Origin: Rhizobium sp. WYJ-E13 | GTDB taxonomy: Bacteria > Pseudomonadota > Alphaproteobacteria > Rhizobiales > Rhizobiaceae | DNA: 64,000 bases | NCBI RefSeq assembly: GCF_018987265.1 | Contig: NZ_CP076854.1 | Coordinates: 1,178,001 to 1,242,000 of the forward strand | Direction of reading: 5' to 3' | Shown: piece after piece, positions 10,642 through 19,143 of the stretch | Position numbering within the stretch: the first letter of the stretch is position 1 | Layout of the letters: the number at the start of each line of letters is the position of its first letter | Translations under genes and position numbers: made by a program | Notes under the pieces: model-generated | Seen by the model: only the letters and a program-made list of their open reading frames with translations | Told to the model about the DNA's origin: nothing | The model's database searches: none

Positions 10642-11331
10642 ATGAAGCCGGAAATCGTCTGCCTAATGATGTCGTCGCTCGACGGCGGTCTGCATCCGAG
10701 CAAGTGGACAGAAAGCCCTGATGGCAGCCGCAAGGAATGGTCTGCGCTCTATCAGAGGATCCATGAAGAGCTGCAGGGGGACGCCTGGATCGTCGGGCGC
10801 GTGACGATGGCCGAAATGGCGAAGGGAGAACCGCATCCGCCGAAATCGGCCGGTGCTGTGGAGCGGCCGAACCATTTTGCCGATCGCGTGGCAAACAGCT
10901 ACGCGATTGCCCTCGACACCTTGGGCAAACTGCATTTCACGCGACCGGAGATCGATGGCGACCATATCGTCGTCATCCTCGGCAACGGGGTGCCGGATAC
11001 GCATCTTGCGGAGCTTGCCGCCGACGGCATCTCCTACATAGTCTCGCCTTCCGCCGAAATCGACCTACCCGCAGCGCTCGAGGTGCTGGACAAGGAACTC
11101 GGCATCCGCAAGCTGCTGCTGGAGGGCGGAGCCGCGATCAACGGCGCCTTCTTTGCCGCCGGGCTGATCGACGAGTTCCATCTGCTCATCGCTCCGGCGC
11201 TGGATGGCAGCGGCGGCCAGCCTGTCGTCACCTTTGACGGAGGACTGGCGGGCAAGACGCAGCTCTCACTGATATCGGCCGAGACGATGGGCAATGGTGC
11301 TGTCACCCTGCGCTATAAGGTCCACGCCTAA
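10642..11331 (+). CDS. RibD C-terminal / dihydrofolate-reductase-like protein
   Basis: A 229-residue protein of the RibD_C/DHFR-like fold. MKPEIVCLMMSSLDGGL forms the first strand and NADPH-binding start, AWIVGRVTMAEM the typical GRxT segment, and the C-terminal half has the family block IRKLLLEGGAAINGAFFAAGLIDEFHLLIAPALDGSGG. Family members reduce riboflavin precursors or act as NADPH-dependent reductases, but stand-alone copies like this often have unknown substrates and a stress-linked context. The start at 10642 follows AAAGGAATT. It is downstream of the HAD gene, 63 bases away, possibly one transcript. Confidence 0.83.
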   Translation: MKPEIVCLMMSSLDGGLHPSKWTESPDGSRKEWSALYQRIHEELQGDAWIVGRVTMAEMAKGEPHPPKSAGAVERPNHFADRVANSYAIALDTLGKLHFTRPEIDGDHIVVILGNGVPDTHLAELAADGISYIVSPSAEIDLPAALEVLDKELGIRKLLLEGGAAINGAFFAAGLIDEFHLLIAPALDGSGGQPVVTFDGGLAGKTQLSLISAETMGNGAVTLRYKVHA

Positions 11332-11448
11332 CGGGCATGATGGACAGTGCAGGTATGCGGGCCCGACCAGCGATAGCACGAAGCAGGTCGGCGATGGCGG
11401 CTTTGACCGAGCAGTCGACAGTCGTTTTGCTTCCCATCTTTTTCTTCT

Positions 11449-11505
11449 GTTCTCGTCACATTGCCTCATCCTGATCCGTCAAACCTATGACGAACGAAAG
11501 CCGGC
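11449..11505 (+). repeat. Copy 2 of the block shared with the sigma-gene leader
   Basis: This partial duplicate of 9738-9803 lies in front of the AhpD-like gene. Read on the minus strand it still shows GGATGAGG, then CAATG, then GACGAGAA, which corresponds to the ribosome site, start and first codons of the sigma gene (GGATGAGGAG, then ATGAACGAGAA), but the frame is broken by TGA. Confidence 0.5.
11454..11480 (+). promoter_or_regulatory. Near-match ECF41 promoter before the AhpD-like gene
   Basis: CGTCACA (11454-11460) and CGTC (11477-11480) are separated by 16 bases, a ten-of-eleven match to TGTCACA-N16-CGTC, in the orientation of the downstream gene whose start is 74 bases away. ECF41 factors usually control a linked carboxymuconolactone decarboxylase. 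Confidence 0.6.
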
Positions 11506-11553
11506 GACATGCCGGCCCTGCGTCAAGGGAAACACGCAATCAGGAGATTGAAC

Positions 11554-12012
11554 ATGCAAGAGAGAATGGGAAATCCAGCCCTCGTCATCCCGGAAGCCAT
11601 GCAGGCACTGAATGCTCTCGGTAAAGTGCCTGCTGCGGCCGGACTTGCGCCGGGATTTCTGGAAATCATCTATCTGCGCGCCAGCCAGATCAACGGCTGC
11701 AGCGTCTGTATCGATGGGCATTGGCGCATCGCCCGCAAACATGGGGAGACCGACGAGCGGCTCTTCGTCGTCGCAGGCTGGCGCGAGGCTCCCTATTACA
11801 GCGATGCCGAACGCGCAGCACTTGCCCTGACCGAGGCCGTCACCCGCCTCAGCGACCGCGCCGATCCGGTATCTGACGAGGTCTGGGACGAATGCACCCG
11901 CCACTGCGACGGCAAGAGCCTTGCGGCCCTCGTCATCGCGATTGCCAATATCAATGTCTGGAACCGGCTGAACGTCGCCACCCGGCAGATTGCGGGGAAA
12001 TGGAAGCCGTGA
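11554..12012 (+). CDS. Carboxymuconolactone decarboxylase / AhpD-like protein
   Basis: A 152-residue helical protein of the CMD/AhpD superfamily. The redox motif CxxC-x3-H is intact in NGCSVCIDGHWRIARKHGE near residues 49-67, so it is more likely an alkylhydroperoxidase-type disulfide reductase than a true decarboxylase; the following WREAPYYSDAERAALALTEAVT is the usual second helix pair. The start at 11554 follows CAGGAGATTGAAC. With the upstream ECF41-like promoter and the sigma gene about 1.8 kb away, it fits the classic ECF41 target gene. The stop codon lies in a terminator stem shared with rhaI. Confidence 0.88.
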   Translation: MQERMGNPALVIPEAMQALNALGKVPAAAGLAPGFLEIIYLRASQINGCSVCIDGHWRIARKHGETDERLFVVAGWREAPYYSDAERAALALTEAVTRLSDRADPVSDEVWDECTRHCDGKSLAALVIAIANINVWNRLNVATRQIAGKWKP

Positions 12013-12024
12013 CCCACGGCTTCC
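12002..12024. terminator. Bidirectional hairpin between the AhpD-like gene and rhaI
   Basis: A perfect 10-bp stem GGAAGCCGTG/CACGGCTTCC with a three-base loop covers the stop codon of the AhpD-like gene and ends six bases before the rhaI stop. The genes converge here. There is no U-tract, but position and stem strength suit a two-way terminator. Confidence 0.6.
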
Positions 12025-12030
12025 CCGTGC

Positions 12031-13323
12031 TTAGATGATGCCGCCGCCGCCGGAGACCGAAGCCGGGCGCTCGGCGGCGACTTTTCTGCGGTAGCCACTG
12101 GCGCGGAAGGTAGCGACTGGATCGATCGCGCCGCCGGCGCGGCGGCGGGCTTCGGCCAGGATCGGTTCGACATCGGCGCGGTAAGCGCGCTTCAGAGTCT
12201 CGGAAGCCATCAGCGCATCGTTATCCTGCTGGTAACCATCGAGCGCCTTGCGGTCGACGATCAGGGCCTGGGCATAGGCACGGCGGATTTCGTTGGCGCT
12301 GTTGATCAGGCTTTCGATCGGGTCCGTCACATTGTGAGACTGGTCGATCATGTGAGCCGGATGGAAATCACTCACGCCGCGCTGTTCGGCATCGACCAAC
12401 TCGTTGAAAACGAGGAACAGGCGATAGGGCTCGATCGCACCGGCATCGAGATCATCGTCGCCATATTTCGAGTCGTTGAAGTGGAAGCCGCCGAGCTTGC
12501 CAAACTGGATCAGGCGGGCGACGATCATCTCGATGTTGGTGTTCGGTGCGTGATGGCCAAGGTCGACAAGGCAATGCGCCTTGGGGCCGAGCGTCTGGGC
12601 GATCAGGTAGTTGGTGCCCCAATCCTGTACGATGGTCGAATAGAACGCCGGCTCGTACATCTTATGTTCGGAGAAGAGCCTCCAATCGTCCGGTAGCGCC
12701 TTGTAGATATCTGCCATCGAGGCGAGGTAACGCTCGAACGCCTTGGTGAAATTGCTCTGGCCGGGGAAGTTGGAGCCGTCGCCGATCCAGACGGTGAGCG
12801 CCTTGGAACCGATCGCCTTGCCGATCTCGATGCATTCAATGTTATGCTCGATCGCCTGCCGGCGGGTCGCCGCATCGGTGTGGCTGAGCGAACCATATTT
12901 ATAGGTCAGCTTCTGGCCGGGTGCGTCCGAGAAGGTATTGGAATTCATCGCGTCGAAGCCGAGACCGAGCGCATCGCCCTTTGCCTTCAGCTCCTTCGCA
13001 TCGGTCTTGTCCCAGGGAATATGCAGGGAAACAGTGGGGGTCGCCCGTGTCAGCTCGTTGATGACGGCGCAATCGTCGAGCTTGTCGAAAATGCCGCGCG
13101 GCTCGCCCGTTCCGGGGAAACGGGCAAAGCGCGTGCCGCCGGTGCCCACGCCCCAGGAGGGGACGGCGACGGAGAACTCCGCCACCTTGCGGGTGATCGC
13201 CTCGATATCGACACCGCGGCGCGCAAGCGTTGCACCCAGCGCTTCGTAGTCGGCTTTCAAGGCCGCAGCGCGCTTGTCGTTTTCCGCCGCGACCAGATCC
13301 GGCGCAATCCTGGATTCTGTCAT
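12031..13323 (-). CDS. rhaI: L-rhamnose isomerase
   Basis: Converts L-rhamnose to L-rhamnulose in the cytoplasm. The 430-residue product matches the Pseudomonas stutzeri/rhizobial RhaI type rather than the Escherichia coli RhaA type. Landmarks are SLHIPWDKTD, GLGFDAMNSNTFSD, the metal-site strands WRLFSEHKMYEPAFYSTIVQDWG and CLVDLGHHAPNTNIE, and LGGFHFNDSKYGDDDL. GGGAGGAACAG precedes the ATG at 13323; the longer open frame upstream is not family-like. It follows rhaD after 50 bases, forming the rhaDI operon divergent from rhaR. Confidence 0.95.
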   Translation of the reverse strand: MTESRIAPDLVAAENDKRAAALKADYEALGATLARRGVDIEAITRKVAEFSVAVPSWGVGTGGTRFARFPGTGEPRGIFDKLDDCAVINELTRATPTVSLHIPWDKTDAKELKAKGDALGLGFDAMNSNTFSDAPGQKLTYKYGSLSHTDAATRRQAIEHNIECIEIGKAIGSKALTVWIGDGSNFPGQSNFTKAFERYLASMADIYKALPDDWRLFSEHKMYEPAFYSTIVQDWGTNYLIAQTLGPKAHCLVDLGHHAPNTNIEMIVARLIQFGKLGGFHFNDSKYGDDDLDAGAIEPYRLFLVFNELVDAEQRGVSDFHPAHMIDQSHNVTDPIESLINSANEIRRAYAQALIVDRKALDGYQQDNDALMASETLKRAYRADVEPILAEARRRAGGAIDPVATFRASGYRRKVAAERPASVSGGGGII

Positions 13324-13373
13324 CTGTTCCTCCCAGAAATTCTGTTGCGGCGGGCGTGGCCCGCCGCTCGCTA

Positions 13374-15470
13374 TCAGCGGGTAAAGCTCTGAACGTTGCC
13401 AGCGTCCACGTTGATAATATTGCCTGTCGACTTGGCCGAAAGGTCCGATGCCAGGAAGTAGACGGCCTCGGCGATATCTTCCGGGAACACGTTCAGCTTC
13501 AGCATGGAACGCTTGCGGTAATGTTCCTCCAGATCGTCGACCTCGATCTTCGAAGAAGCCGCGCGCTGTTCGCGCCATTCGCCGCTCCAGATCTTCGAGC
13601 CGCGAAGAACGGCATCCGGATTGACGGTGTTGACGCGGATGCCGGCATCTGCGCCTTCCAGCGCCAGGCAACGGGCAAGATGGATTTCGGCAGCCTTTGC
13701 AGTGCAATAGGCAGCTGCCCCCGGCGAAGCGGCAAGGCCGTTCTTCGACGCGATGAAGACAACGTTGCCGCCGAGCGCCTGACGGCGGAACAGCCGGAAC
13801 GCTTCACGCGAGACGAGGAAATAGCCGGTCGCCAGAATGTCGATATTGCGGTTCCAGGTCGACAGCTCGGTCGTTTCGATCGGCGCCGATGACGCGATGC
13901 CTGCATTCGAGACGAGGATATCGATGCCGCCAAACTCGACGCAGGATTCGGCGAAGGACGTAATCACTCCGTCTTCCTTGGTGACGTCGAGCTTCAGAGT
14001 GCGAACCGCATCGGCCCCGTATTTCTTCACGAATTCGGCTTCCGTCGATTCGAGCGCTGCCTGGTCGATATCGGCCAACACCACGCAGGCGCCCTCGCCG
14101 ACCAGACGAGCAGCCGTTGCGCGGCCAATGCCGCCGGCTCCGCCGGTGACGAAGGCGACCTTGCCGGCAAGGCTCTTCGGCTTCGGCATGCGCTGCAGCT
14201 TGGCCTCTTCCAGCAGCCAGTATTCGATGTCGAAGGCTTCCTGCTCCGGCAGTCCCTGATATTCAGAGACCGTGGAGGAGCCGCGCATCACGTTGATGGC
14301 GTTGACATAGAATTCGCTGGCGATGCGAGCCGTCGCCTTGTCACGGGCAAATGAGAGCATGCCGACGCCCGGCACCAGGAAGATCACCGGATTGGCGTCA
14401 CGCATGGCCGGCGAATTGTCGCGCTTGCAGGCATTGTAGTAGCGGGCATAGTCCGCACGGTAATCTTCGAGCGCCTTGTCGAGGCCGGCGATGATGGCAT
14501 CGACATCGGGATTTGCCGGATCGAAATCGATAATGAGCGGGCGGATCTTGGTGCGCAGGAAATGGTCAGGGCAGCTGGTGCCGAGCGCGCCGAGCGGACG
14601 CAGGTTCTTCGAATTGACGAATTCAAGCACCGCATCCTGATCGTCGAAATGGCCAAGCTTGCGTTCCTGCTTGCCGATGCGTCCCCGAATTTCCGGCATC
14701 AGGCGGGCGGCGATGGCGCGACGTTCGGCAACCGGCAGGCTTTCAACGACGGCGCCGCCGAAGATCGTCTTGCCTTCGGTCTGCCCGGCAAACCACTCGA
14801 TCGCCTTGTTGATGATATCGAGCGTCAGCTCGTAGCAGGCCTTGGCGTCGTTTGCCCAGGTGAAGAGGCCGTGGCTTTCGAGCACGACGCCCTTTGCGTC
14901 AGGGTTCGCCTTGACGAAGGCTTCGAGATCAAGGCCGAGCTGGAAGCCCGGACGGCGCCAGGGCAGCCAACCGATCGCGTCGCCGAAGATCTGCTTGGTC
15001 AAATCCCTGGAATTCTTGGAGGCAGCAATCGCAATAATCGCATCCGGGTGCATGTGGTCGACATGCGTATAGGGAACGAAGCCATGCAGCGGCGTATCGA
15101 TCGAAGCGGCACGGGCGTTCAGGTTGAAGGTGCAATGCGGCAGGAAGCCGACCATGCGGTCTTCGTCTTCAACACCCCTGTAGATGCCTTTCAGCGATTC
15201 CAGCTTGTCCTGATAAAGCGTCGCAAAACCGTCGAGCTTGATCGTGCCGACATCGCCGCCCGAGCCCTTGACCCAGAGAACCTGAACCTTGCCGCCGCTT
15301 AGCGGATCGGTCTCCATGACCTTGGCCGAGGTATTGCCGCCACCGTAATTGGTGATGCGCTTGTCGGCACCGAGCAGATTCGAGCGATAGAGAAGCTTGC
15401 CGGGATCATCGAGGCCCGCCGCGTAAGCATCATCCCATCGGTTGTCGAGAAGTCGAACCTGTGCCGCCAT
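13374..15470 (-). CDS. rhaD: Bifunctional rhamnulose-1-phosphate aldolase / lactaldehyde dehydrogenase (SDR)
   Basis: A 698-residue two-domain enzyme. Residues about 1-420 are a class II aldolase: ITNYGGGNTSAK, and the zinc histidines in YTHVDHMHPDAIIA and LESHGLFTW. Residues about 425-698 are a short-chain dehydrogenase with VAFVTGGAGGIGRATA and the catalytic YCTAK. It cleaves rhamnulose-1-phosphate to dihydroxyacetone phosphate and L-lactaldehyde and then uses NAD on the aldehyde product. The fusion is the normal rhizobial form. ATGGGAGGATGGC precedes the ATG at 15470. First gene of the rhaDI operon. Confidence 0.95.
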   Translation of the reverse strand: MAAQVRLLDNRWDDAYAAGLDDPGKLLYRSNLLGADKRITNYGGGNTSAKVMETDPLSGGKVQVLWVKGSGGDVGTIKLDGFATLYQDKLESLKGIYRGVEDEDRMVGFLPHCTFNLNARAASIDTPLHGFVPYTHVDHMHPDAIIAIAASKNSRDLTKQIFGDAIGWLPWRRPGFQLGLDLEAFVKANPDAKGVVLESHGLFTWANDAKACYELTLDIINKAIEWFAGQTEGKTIFGGAVVESLPVAERRAIAARLMPEIRGRIGKQERKLGHFDDQDAVLEFVNSKNLRPLGALGTSCPDHFLRTKIRPLIIDFDPANPDVDAIIAGLDKALEDYRADYARYYNACKRDNSPAMRDANPVIFLVPGVGMLSFARDKATARIASEFYVNAINVMRGSSTVSEYQGLPEQEAFDIEYWLLEEAKLQRMPKPKSLAGKVAFVTGGAGGIGRATAARLVGEGACVVLADIDQAALESTEAEFVKKYGADAVRTLKLDVTKEDGVITSFAESCVEFGGIDILVSNAGIASSAPIETTELSTWNRNIDILATGYFLVSREAFRLFRRQALGGNVVFIASKNGLAASPGAAAYCTAKAAEIHLARCLALEGADAGIRVNTVNPDAVLRGSKIWSGEWREQRAASSKIEVDDLEEHYRKRSMLKLNVFPEDIAEAVYFLASDLSAKSTGNIINVDAGNVQSFTR

Positions 15471-15560
15471 GCCATCCTCCCATAAAAGGCTTTGAAGCAC
15501 TCTGGTGAGCGCTCGTTTCGGTCACGGTATCGCGCATCGAAATGCAGCTTGTCAATCGAA

Positions 15561-15611
15561 AACGATCAAATTCGATTATGTTGCATCGCGATATGAAAAT
15601 TTATGATCGTT
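15561..15611. promoter_or_regulatory. Candidate RhaR operators in the rhaD-rhaR intergenic region
   Basis: AACGATCA at 15561-15568 and its exact complement TGATCGTT at 15604-15611 lie 35 bases apart in the 196-base divergent region. Paired or repeated half-sites like these are usual for DeoR-family repressors. Assignment to RhaR is by position only. Confidence 0.5.
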
Positions 15612-15666
15612 CCTGATTGACAGGCTTTAACAGATACGAAATAAATATGACAAGAGGAGGAGCCCA

Positions 15667-16479
15667 ATGCACGAACGCGAACGCCATCGCATCATCTTGA
15701 GCGCTGTCCAGGAAAAGTCCGTCGTTACGATTCAGGACATTTCCGAGCTGACGGAGGCTTCTGAAGCGACAATCAGGCGCGACATTGCAGCTCTTCACGT
15801 GCAGGGCAAGATCCGGCGCGTTCGTGGCGGCGCGGAGGCTGTGCACCCGCCGCAGCTTGGAAATCTTGCAGGTCGCCCCTTCCGGGTGTCAGAATCCGTC
15901 AATATCGATAAAAAGCGCTCAATCGCGCGTGCGGCCGTCGATCTCTGCGAAGCAGGCGATGCCATCATCATCAACGGCGGCACAACCACTTTCCAGATGG
16001 TTCACTATATGTCCGGCCATCGCATGCAGGTTATGACCAATTCCTTCGCCATTGCCGAGCATCTGGTGAAGCACTCCAAAAACTCGGTGACGGTACCGGG
16101 TGGCGCAATCTATCGCGAGCAGAGCCTGATCCTGTCGCCCTTTGATAATGACGCGATCCGCAATTTCTATGCGCGGCGCATGTTCATCGGCGCTCAGGGC
16201 GTCGGCCCGCTCGGCATCATGGAGGCGGATGCCCTCATCATCCAGAGCGAGCAGAAGCTGATGCATCAGGCCGACGAGCTGGTCGTCATGGCCGATTCCA
16301 GCAAGTTCAATCGCCGGTCGAGCCTCATCCTTTGCGCGCTCGACCGGGTTTCGACAATCATAACCGACGACGGCATCGCCGATGAGGCTGCGCGTATGGT
16401 CGAGAATGCAGGCGTCCGGCTCGTTGTCGCGAGCCCAACGGCGCAGGCAGCAAAGGAGGATTCCTCGTCGGTTGCATGA
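15667..16479 (+). CDS. rhaR: DeoR-family regulator of L-rhamnose catabolism
   Basis: A 270-residue DeoR repressor. The N-terminal winged helix (residues 8-60) reads HRIILSAVQEKSVVTIQDISEL and ASEATIRRDIAALHVQGKIRRVRGGAE; the C-terminal sugar-phosphate sensing domain shows DAIIINGGTTTFQMVHYM and the DSSKFNRRSSLILCALDRVSTIITDD block. In Rhizobium leguminosarum RhaR is a negative regulator of both rha transcripts. GAGGAGGAGCCCA precedes the start. It is the first gene of the rhaRSTPQUK operon and divergent from rhaDI. Confidence 0.93.
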   Translation: MHERERHRIILSAVQEKSVVTIQDISELTEASEATIRRDIAALHVQGKIRRVRGGAEAVHPPQLGNLAGRPFRVSESVNIDKKRSIARAAVDLCEAGDAIIINGGTTTFQMVHYMSGHRMQVMTNSFAIAEHLVKHSKNSVTVPGGAIYREQSLILSPFDNDAIRNFYARRMFIGAQGVGPLGIMEADALIIQSEQKLMHQADELVVMADSSKFNRRSSLILCALDRVSTIITDDGIADEAARMVENAGVRLVVASPTAQAAKEDSSSVA

Positions 16480-16526
16480 GGCGCCGGCGAGGTGTGGAAG
16501 TCTAAATCTTAATGGGAGGACATGAC

Positions 16527-17522
16527 ATGAAACTTGCAAAGACACTTGCAATCGGCGTGGCTTTTGCCGTCGCCATGATGGCCGGCGCTGCAAGCGCCAA
16601 GGACATCAAGATCGGCCTCGTCGTGAAGTCGCTCGGCAACGGCTTCTTCGACGCTGCCAACAAGGGCGCTCAGGAAGCAGCCAAGGAACTCGGCGGTGTA
16701 GAAGTGATCTACACCGGCCCGACGAGCACGACGGCCGAAGGCCAGATCGAAGTCATCAACTCGCTGATTGCTCAGGGCGTTGATGCCATCGCCATCTCGG
16801 CAAACGATCCGGACGCTGTCGTTCCGGCTCTGAAGAAGGCTGCCCAGCGTGGCATCAAGGTCATCTCCTGGGATTCCGGCGTTGCTCCGGAAGGCCGCAT
16901 CCTGCAGCTCAACCCGTCATCCAACGAGTTGATCGGCAAGATGTGCCTGACGCTCGCCAAGGATCATCTCGACGGCGGCAAGGGTGACTTCGCCATCCTG
17001 TCGGCCACCACGACCTCGACCAACCAGAACATCTGGATCGACCAGATGAAGAAGCAGCTCAAGGATTTCCCGGGTCTCAACCTCGTCACCACAGTTTACG
17101 GCGACGACCTCTCGGACAAGTCCTATCGTGAAGCCGAAGGCCTGCTGAAGTCCAACCCGAACGTCAAGGTCATCGTCGCTCCGACGACGGTCGGCGTTCT
17201 GGCTGCTTCCAAGGTCGTTGAAGACAAGGGCCTGGTCGGCAAGGTCTACGTCACCGGTCTCGGCCTACCCTCCGAAATGGCTGGGGCGATCAAGTCGGGC
17301 GCGACAAAGGAATTCGCAATCTGGAACCCGATCGACCTCGGCTATTCCGCAACGCAGATCGCCTATCACCTGGCAAAGGGTGATGCCGATGGCAAGCCGG
17401 GCAGCGAAATCGAAGCCGGCCGCATGGGCAAGATCAAGATTGGCGACAATGGCGAAGCCGCTATGGCCGACCCCTTCGTCTACAATGCCTCGAACATCGA
17501 CCAGTTCTCCAAGGTCTTCTGA
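16527..17522 (+). CDS. rhaS: L-rhamnose ABC transporter, periplasmic binding protein
   Basis: A 331-residue sugar-binding protein of the Peripla_BP_4 (ribose/autoinducer-2 type) class. The signal peptide spans about residues 1-23 (LAIGVAFAVAMMAGAASA, cut before KDIKIGL). GLVVKSLGNGFFDAANKGAQEAA and LIAQGVDAIAISANDPDAV are the standard ligand-fold elements. GGGAGGA lies six bases before the ATG at 16527. It delivers L-rhamnose to RhaT/RhaP/RhaQ and is separated from rhaT by a strong hairpin, which commonly lets binding proteins be expressed above the membrane components. Confidence 0.93.
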   Translation: MKLAKTLAIGVAFAVAMMAGAASAKDIKIGLVVKSLGNGFFDAANKGAQEAAKELGGVEVIYTGPTSTTAEGQIEVINSLIAQGVDAIAISANDPDAVVPALKKAAQRGIKVISWDSGVAPEGRILQLNPSSNELIGKMCLTLAKDHLDGGKGDFAILSATTTSTNQNIWIDQMKKQLKDFPGLNLVTTVYGDDLSDKSYREAEGLLKSNPNVKVIVAPTTVGVLAASKVVEDKGLVGKVYVTGLGLPSEMAGAIKSGATKEFAIWNPIDLGYSATQIAYHLAKGDADGKPGSEIEAGRMGKIKIGDNGEAAMADPFVYNASNIDQFSKVF

Positions 17523-17545
17523 TTTCCGGAGATCATGAACGAACA

Positions 17546-17566
17546 CCCGGCGGCTTTGCCGCCGGG
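17546..17566 (+). terminator. Intercistronic hairpin between rhaS and rhaT
   Basis: A perfect 9-bp GC stem CCCGGCGGC/GCCGCCGGG with a TTT loop lies 23 bases after the rhaS stop and is followed by CTTCTCTTTC. I read it as a partial terminator or mRNA 3'-end stabiliser inside the operon. Confidence 0.65.
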
Positions 17567-17595
17567 CTTCTCTTTCGATGGTGGTGAGCTTGCTG

Positions 17596-19131
17596 ATGAC
17601 CCCTGCCCTTCAATATCCCGTCACGGATCCAAAAGCCGACGACGCGGCCGCCATTCTCGAAATGCGCGGCATCTCGCAGATCTTTCCGGGCGTAAGAGCG
17701 CTCGATAATGTCAGCATCGCGCTCTACCCCGGCAAGGTGACGGCACTGATCGGCGAAAACGGCGCCGGCAAGTCGACGCTCGTCAAGATCCTGACCGGCA
17801 TCTACCGCCCCAACGAGGGCGAAATCATCGTCGACGGCAAGCCGGTGCATTTCGCGACGGCGCAGGCCGCCATCGATGCCGGTGTCACCGCCATCCATCA
17901 GGAAACCGTGCTCTTCGACGAGCTTTCGGTCGCTGAAAACATCTTTCTCGGCCACGCGCCGCGCACACGCTGGCGCACCATCGACTGGAGCGAGATGAAC
18001 AGCCGCGCAAGAACGCTGCTGACCTCGCTCGAAAGCAATATCGATCCGACGATCCGCCTGAAGGACCTCTCGATTGCGCAGCGCCATCTCGTGGCGATCG
18101 CTCGCGCCTTGTCGATCGAGGCCCGCATCGTCATCATGGACGAACCGACTGCTGCCCTGTCACGCAGGGAGATCGACGACCTCTTCCGCATCGTCGAGGG
18201 CCTGAAGGCAAGCGGCAAGGCCATCCTCTTCATCAGCCACAAGTTCGACGAGCTCTACGAGATCGCCGACAATTACGTCGTCTTCCGCGACGGGCGCGCC
18301 GTTGGGCATGGGAGGCTCAAGGAAACGCCGCAGGACGAAATCGTCCGCATGATGGTCGGCCGTGATGTCGAAAACGCCTTCCCGAAGATCGATGTGGCGA
18401 TCGGCGGCCCGATTCTCGAGGTCGAGAAATACAGCCATCGCACCGAATTCCGCGATATTTCGCTGACGCTGCGCAAGGGTGAGATCCTCGGCATTTACGG
18501 CCTGATTGGCGCCGGGCGCTCGGAGCTCGCCCAATCGCTCTTCGGCATCACCAGGCCGCTCTCCGGCAGGCTGTCACTTGAAGGCCGGGAGATTTCGATC
18601 AATTCTCCGCATGACGCCATCCGCGCCGGTATCGTCTACGTGCCGGAAGAGCGCGGCCGTCACGGCCTGGCGCTGCCGATGCCGATCTACCAGAACATGA
18701 CGCTTCCCTCTCTGGCGCGCACCTCGCGCAAGGGCTTCCTGAAGGCGGCGGAAGAATTCGCGCTCGCCCGCAAATATGCCGAGCGGCTGGACCTGCGTGC
18801 TGCCGCCCTGTCCGTGCCGGTCGGCACTCTGTCAGGCGGTAACCAGCAGAAGGTCGTCATCGGCAAGTGGCTTGCGACCATGCCCAAGGTCATCATCCTC
18901 GATGAACCGACCAAAGGTATCGACATCGGCTCGAAGGCTGCCGTCCACGGCTTCATCAGCGAGCTTGCCGCTGAAGGCCTCTCCATCATCATGATCTCCT
19001 CCGAACTGCCTGAGATTATCGGCATGTCGGACCGTGTGCTCGTCATGAAGGAGGGCCTGTCGGCAGGGCTCTTCGAACGCGATCAGCTTTCGCCGGAAGC
19101 GCTGGTGCGCGCGGCGACCGGAAATGCATGA
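17596..19131 (+). CDS. rhaT: L-rhamnose ABC transporter, double ATPase
   Basis: A sugar-type ABC ATPase of about 511 residues with two nucleotide-binding domains. The first has Walker A GENGAGKST and Walker B IVIMDEPTAAL with the relaxed signature LSIAQRHLV; the second has a degenerate Walker A (GLIGAGRSE) and the intact signature LSGGNQQKVVIGKWL with Walker B VIILDEPTKGID, the usual asymmetry of RbsA/XylG proteins. Start is ambiguous between ATG 17578 and ATG 17596; I prefer 17596, after GGTGGTGAG, because 17578 directly abuts the hairpin region. It powers rhamnose uptake with RhaP and RhaQ. Confidence 0.92.
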   Translation: MTPALQYPVTDPKADDAAAILEMRGISQIFPGVRALDNVSIALYPGKVTALIGENGAGKSTLVKILTGIYRPNEGEIIVDGKPVHFATAQAAIDAGVTAIHQETVLFDELSVAENIFLGHAPRTRWRTIDWSEMNSRARTLLTSLESNIDPTIRLKDLSIAQRHLVAIARALSIEARIVIMDEPTAALSRREIDDLFRIVEGLKASGKAILFISHKFDELYEIADNYVVFRDGRAVGHGRLKETPQDEIVRMMVGRDVENAFPKIDVAIGGPILEVEKYSHRTEFRDISLTLRKGEILGIYGLIGAGRSELAQSLFGITRPLSGRLSLEGREISINSPHDAIRAGIVYVPEERGRHGLALPMPIYQNMTLPSLARTSRKGFLKAAEEFALARKYAERLDLRAAALSVPVGTLSGGNQQKVVIGKWLATMPKVIILDEPTKGIDIGSKAAVHGFISELAAEGLSIIMISSELPEIIGMSDRVLVMKEGLSAGLFERDQLSPEALVRAATGNA

Positions 19132-19143
19132 GGTGACGGCTTG

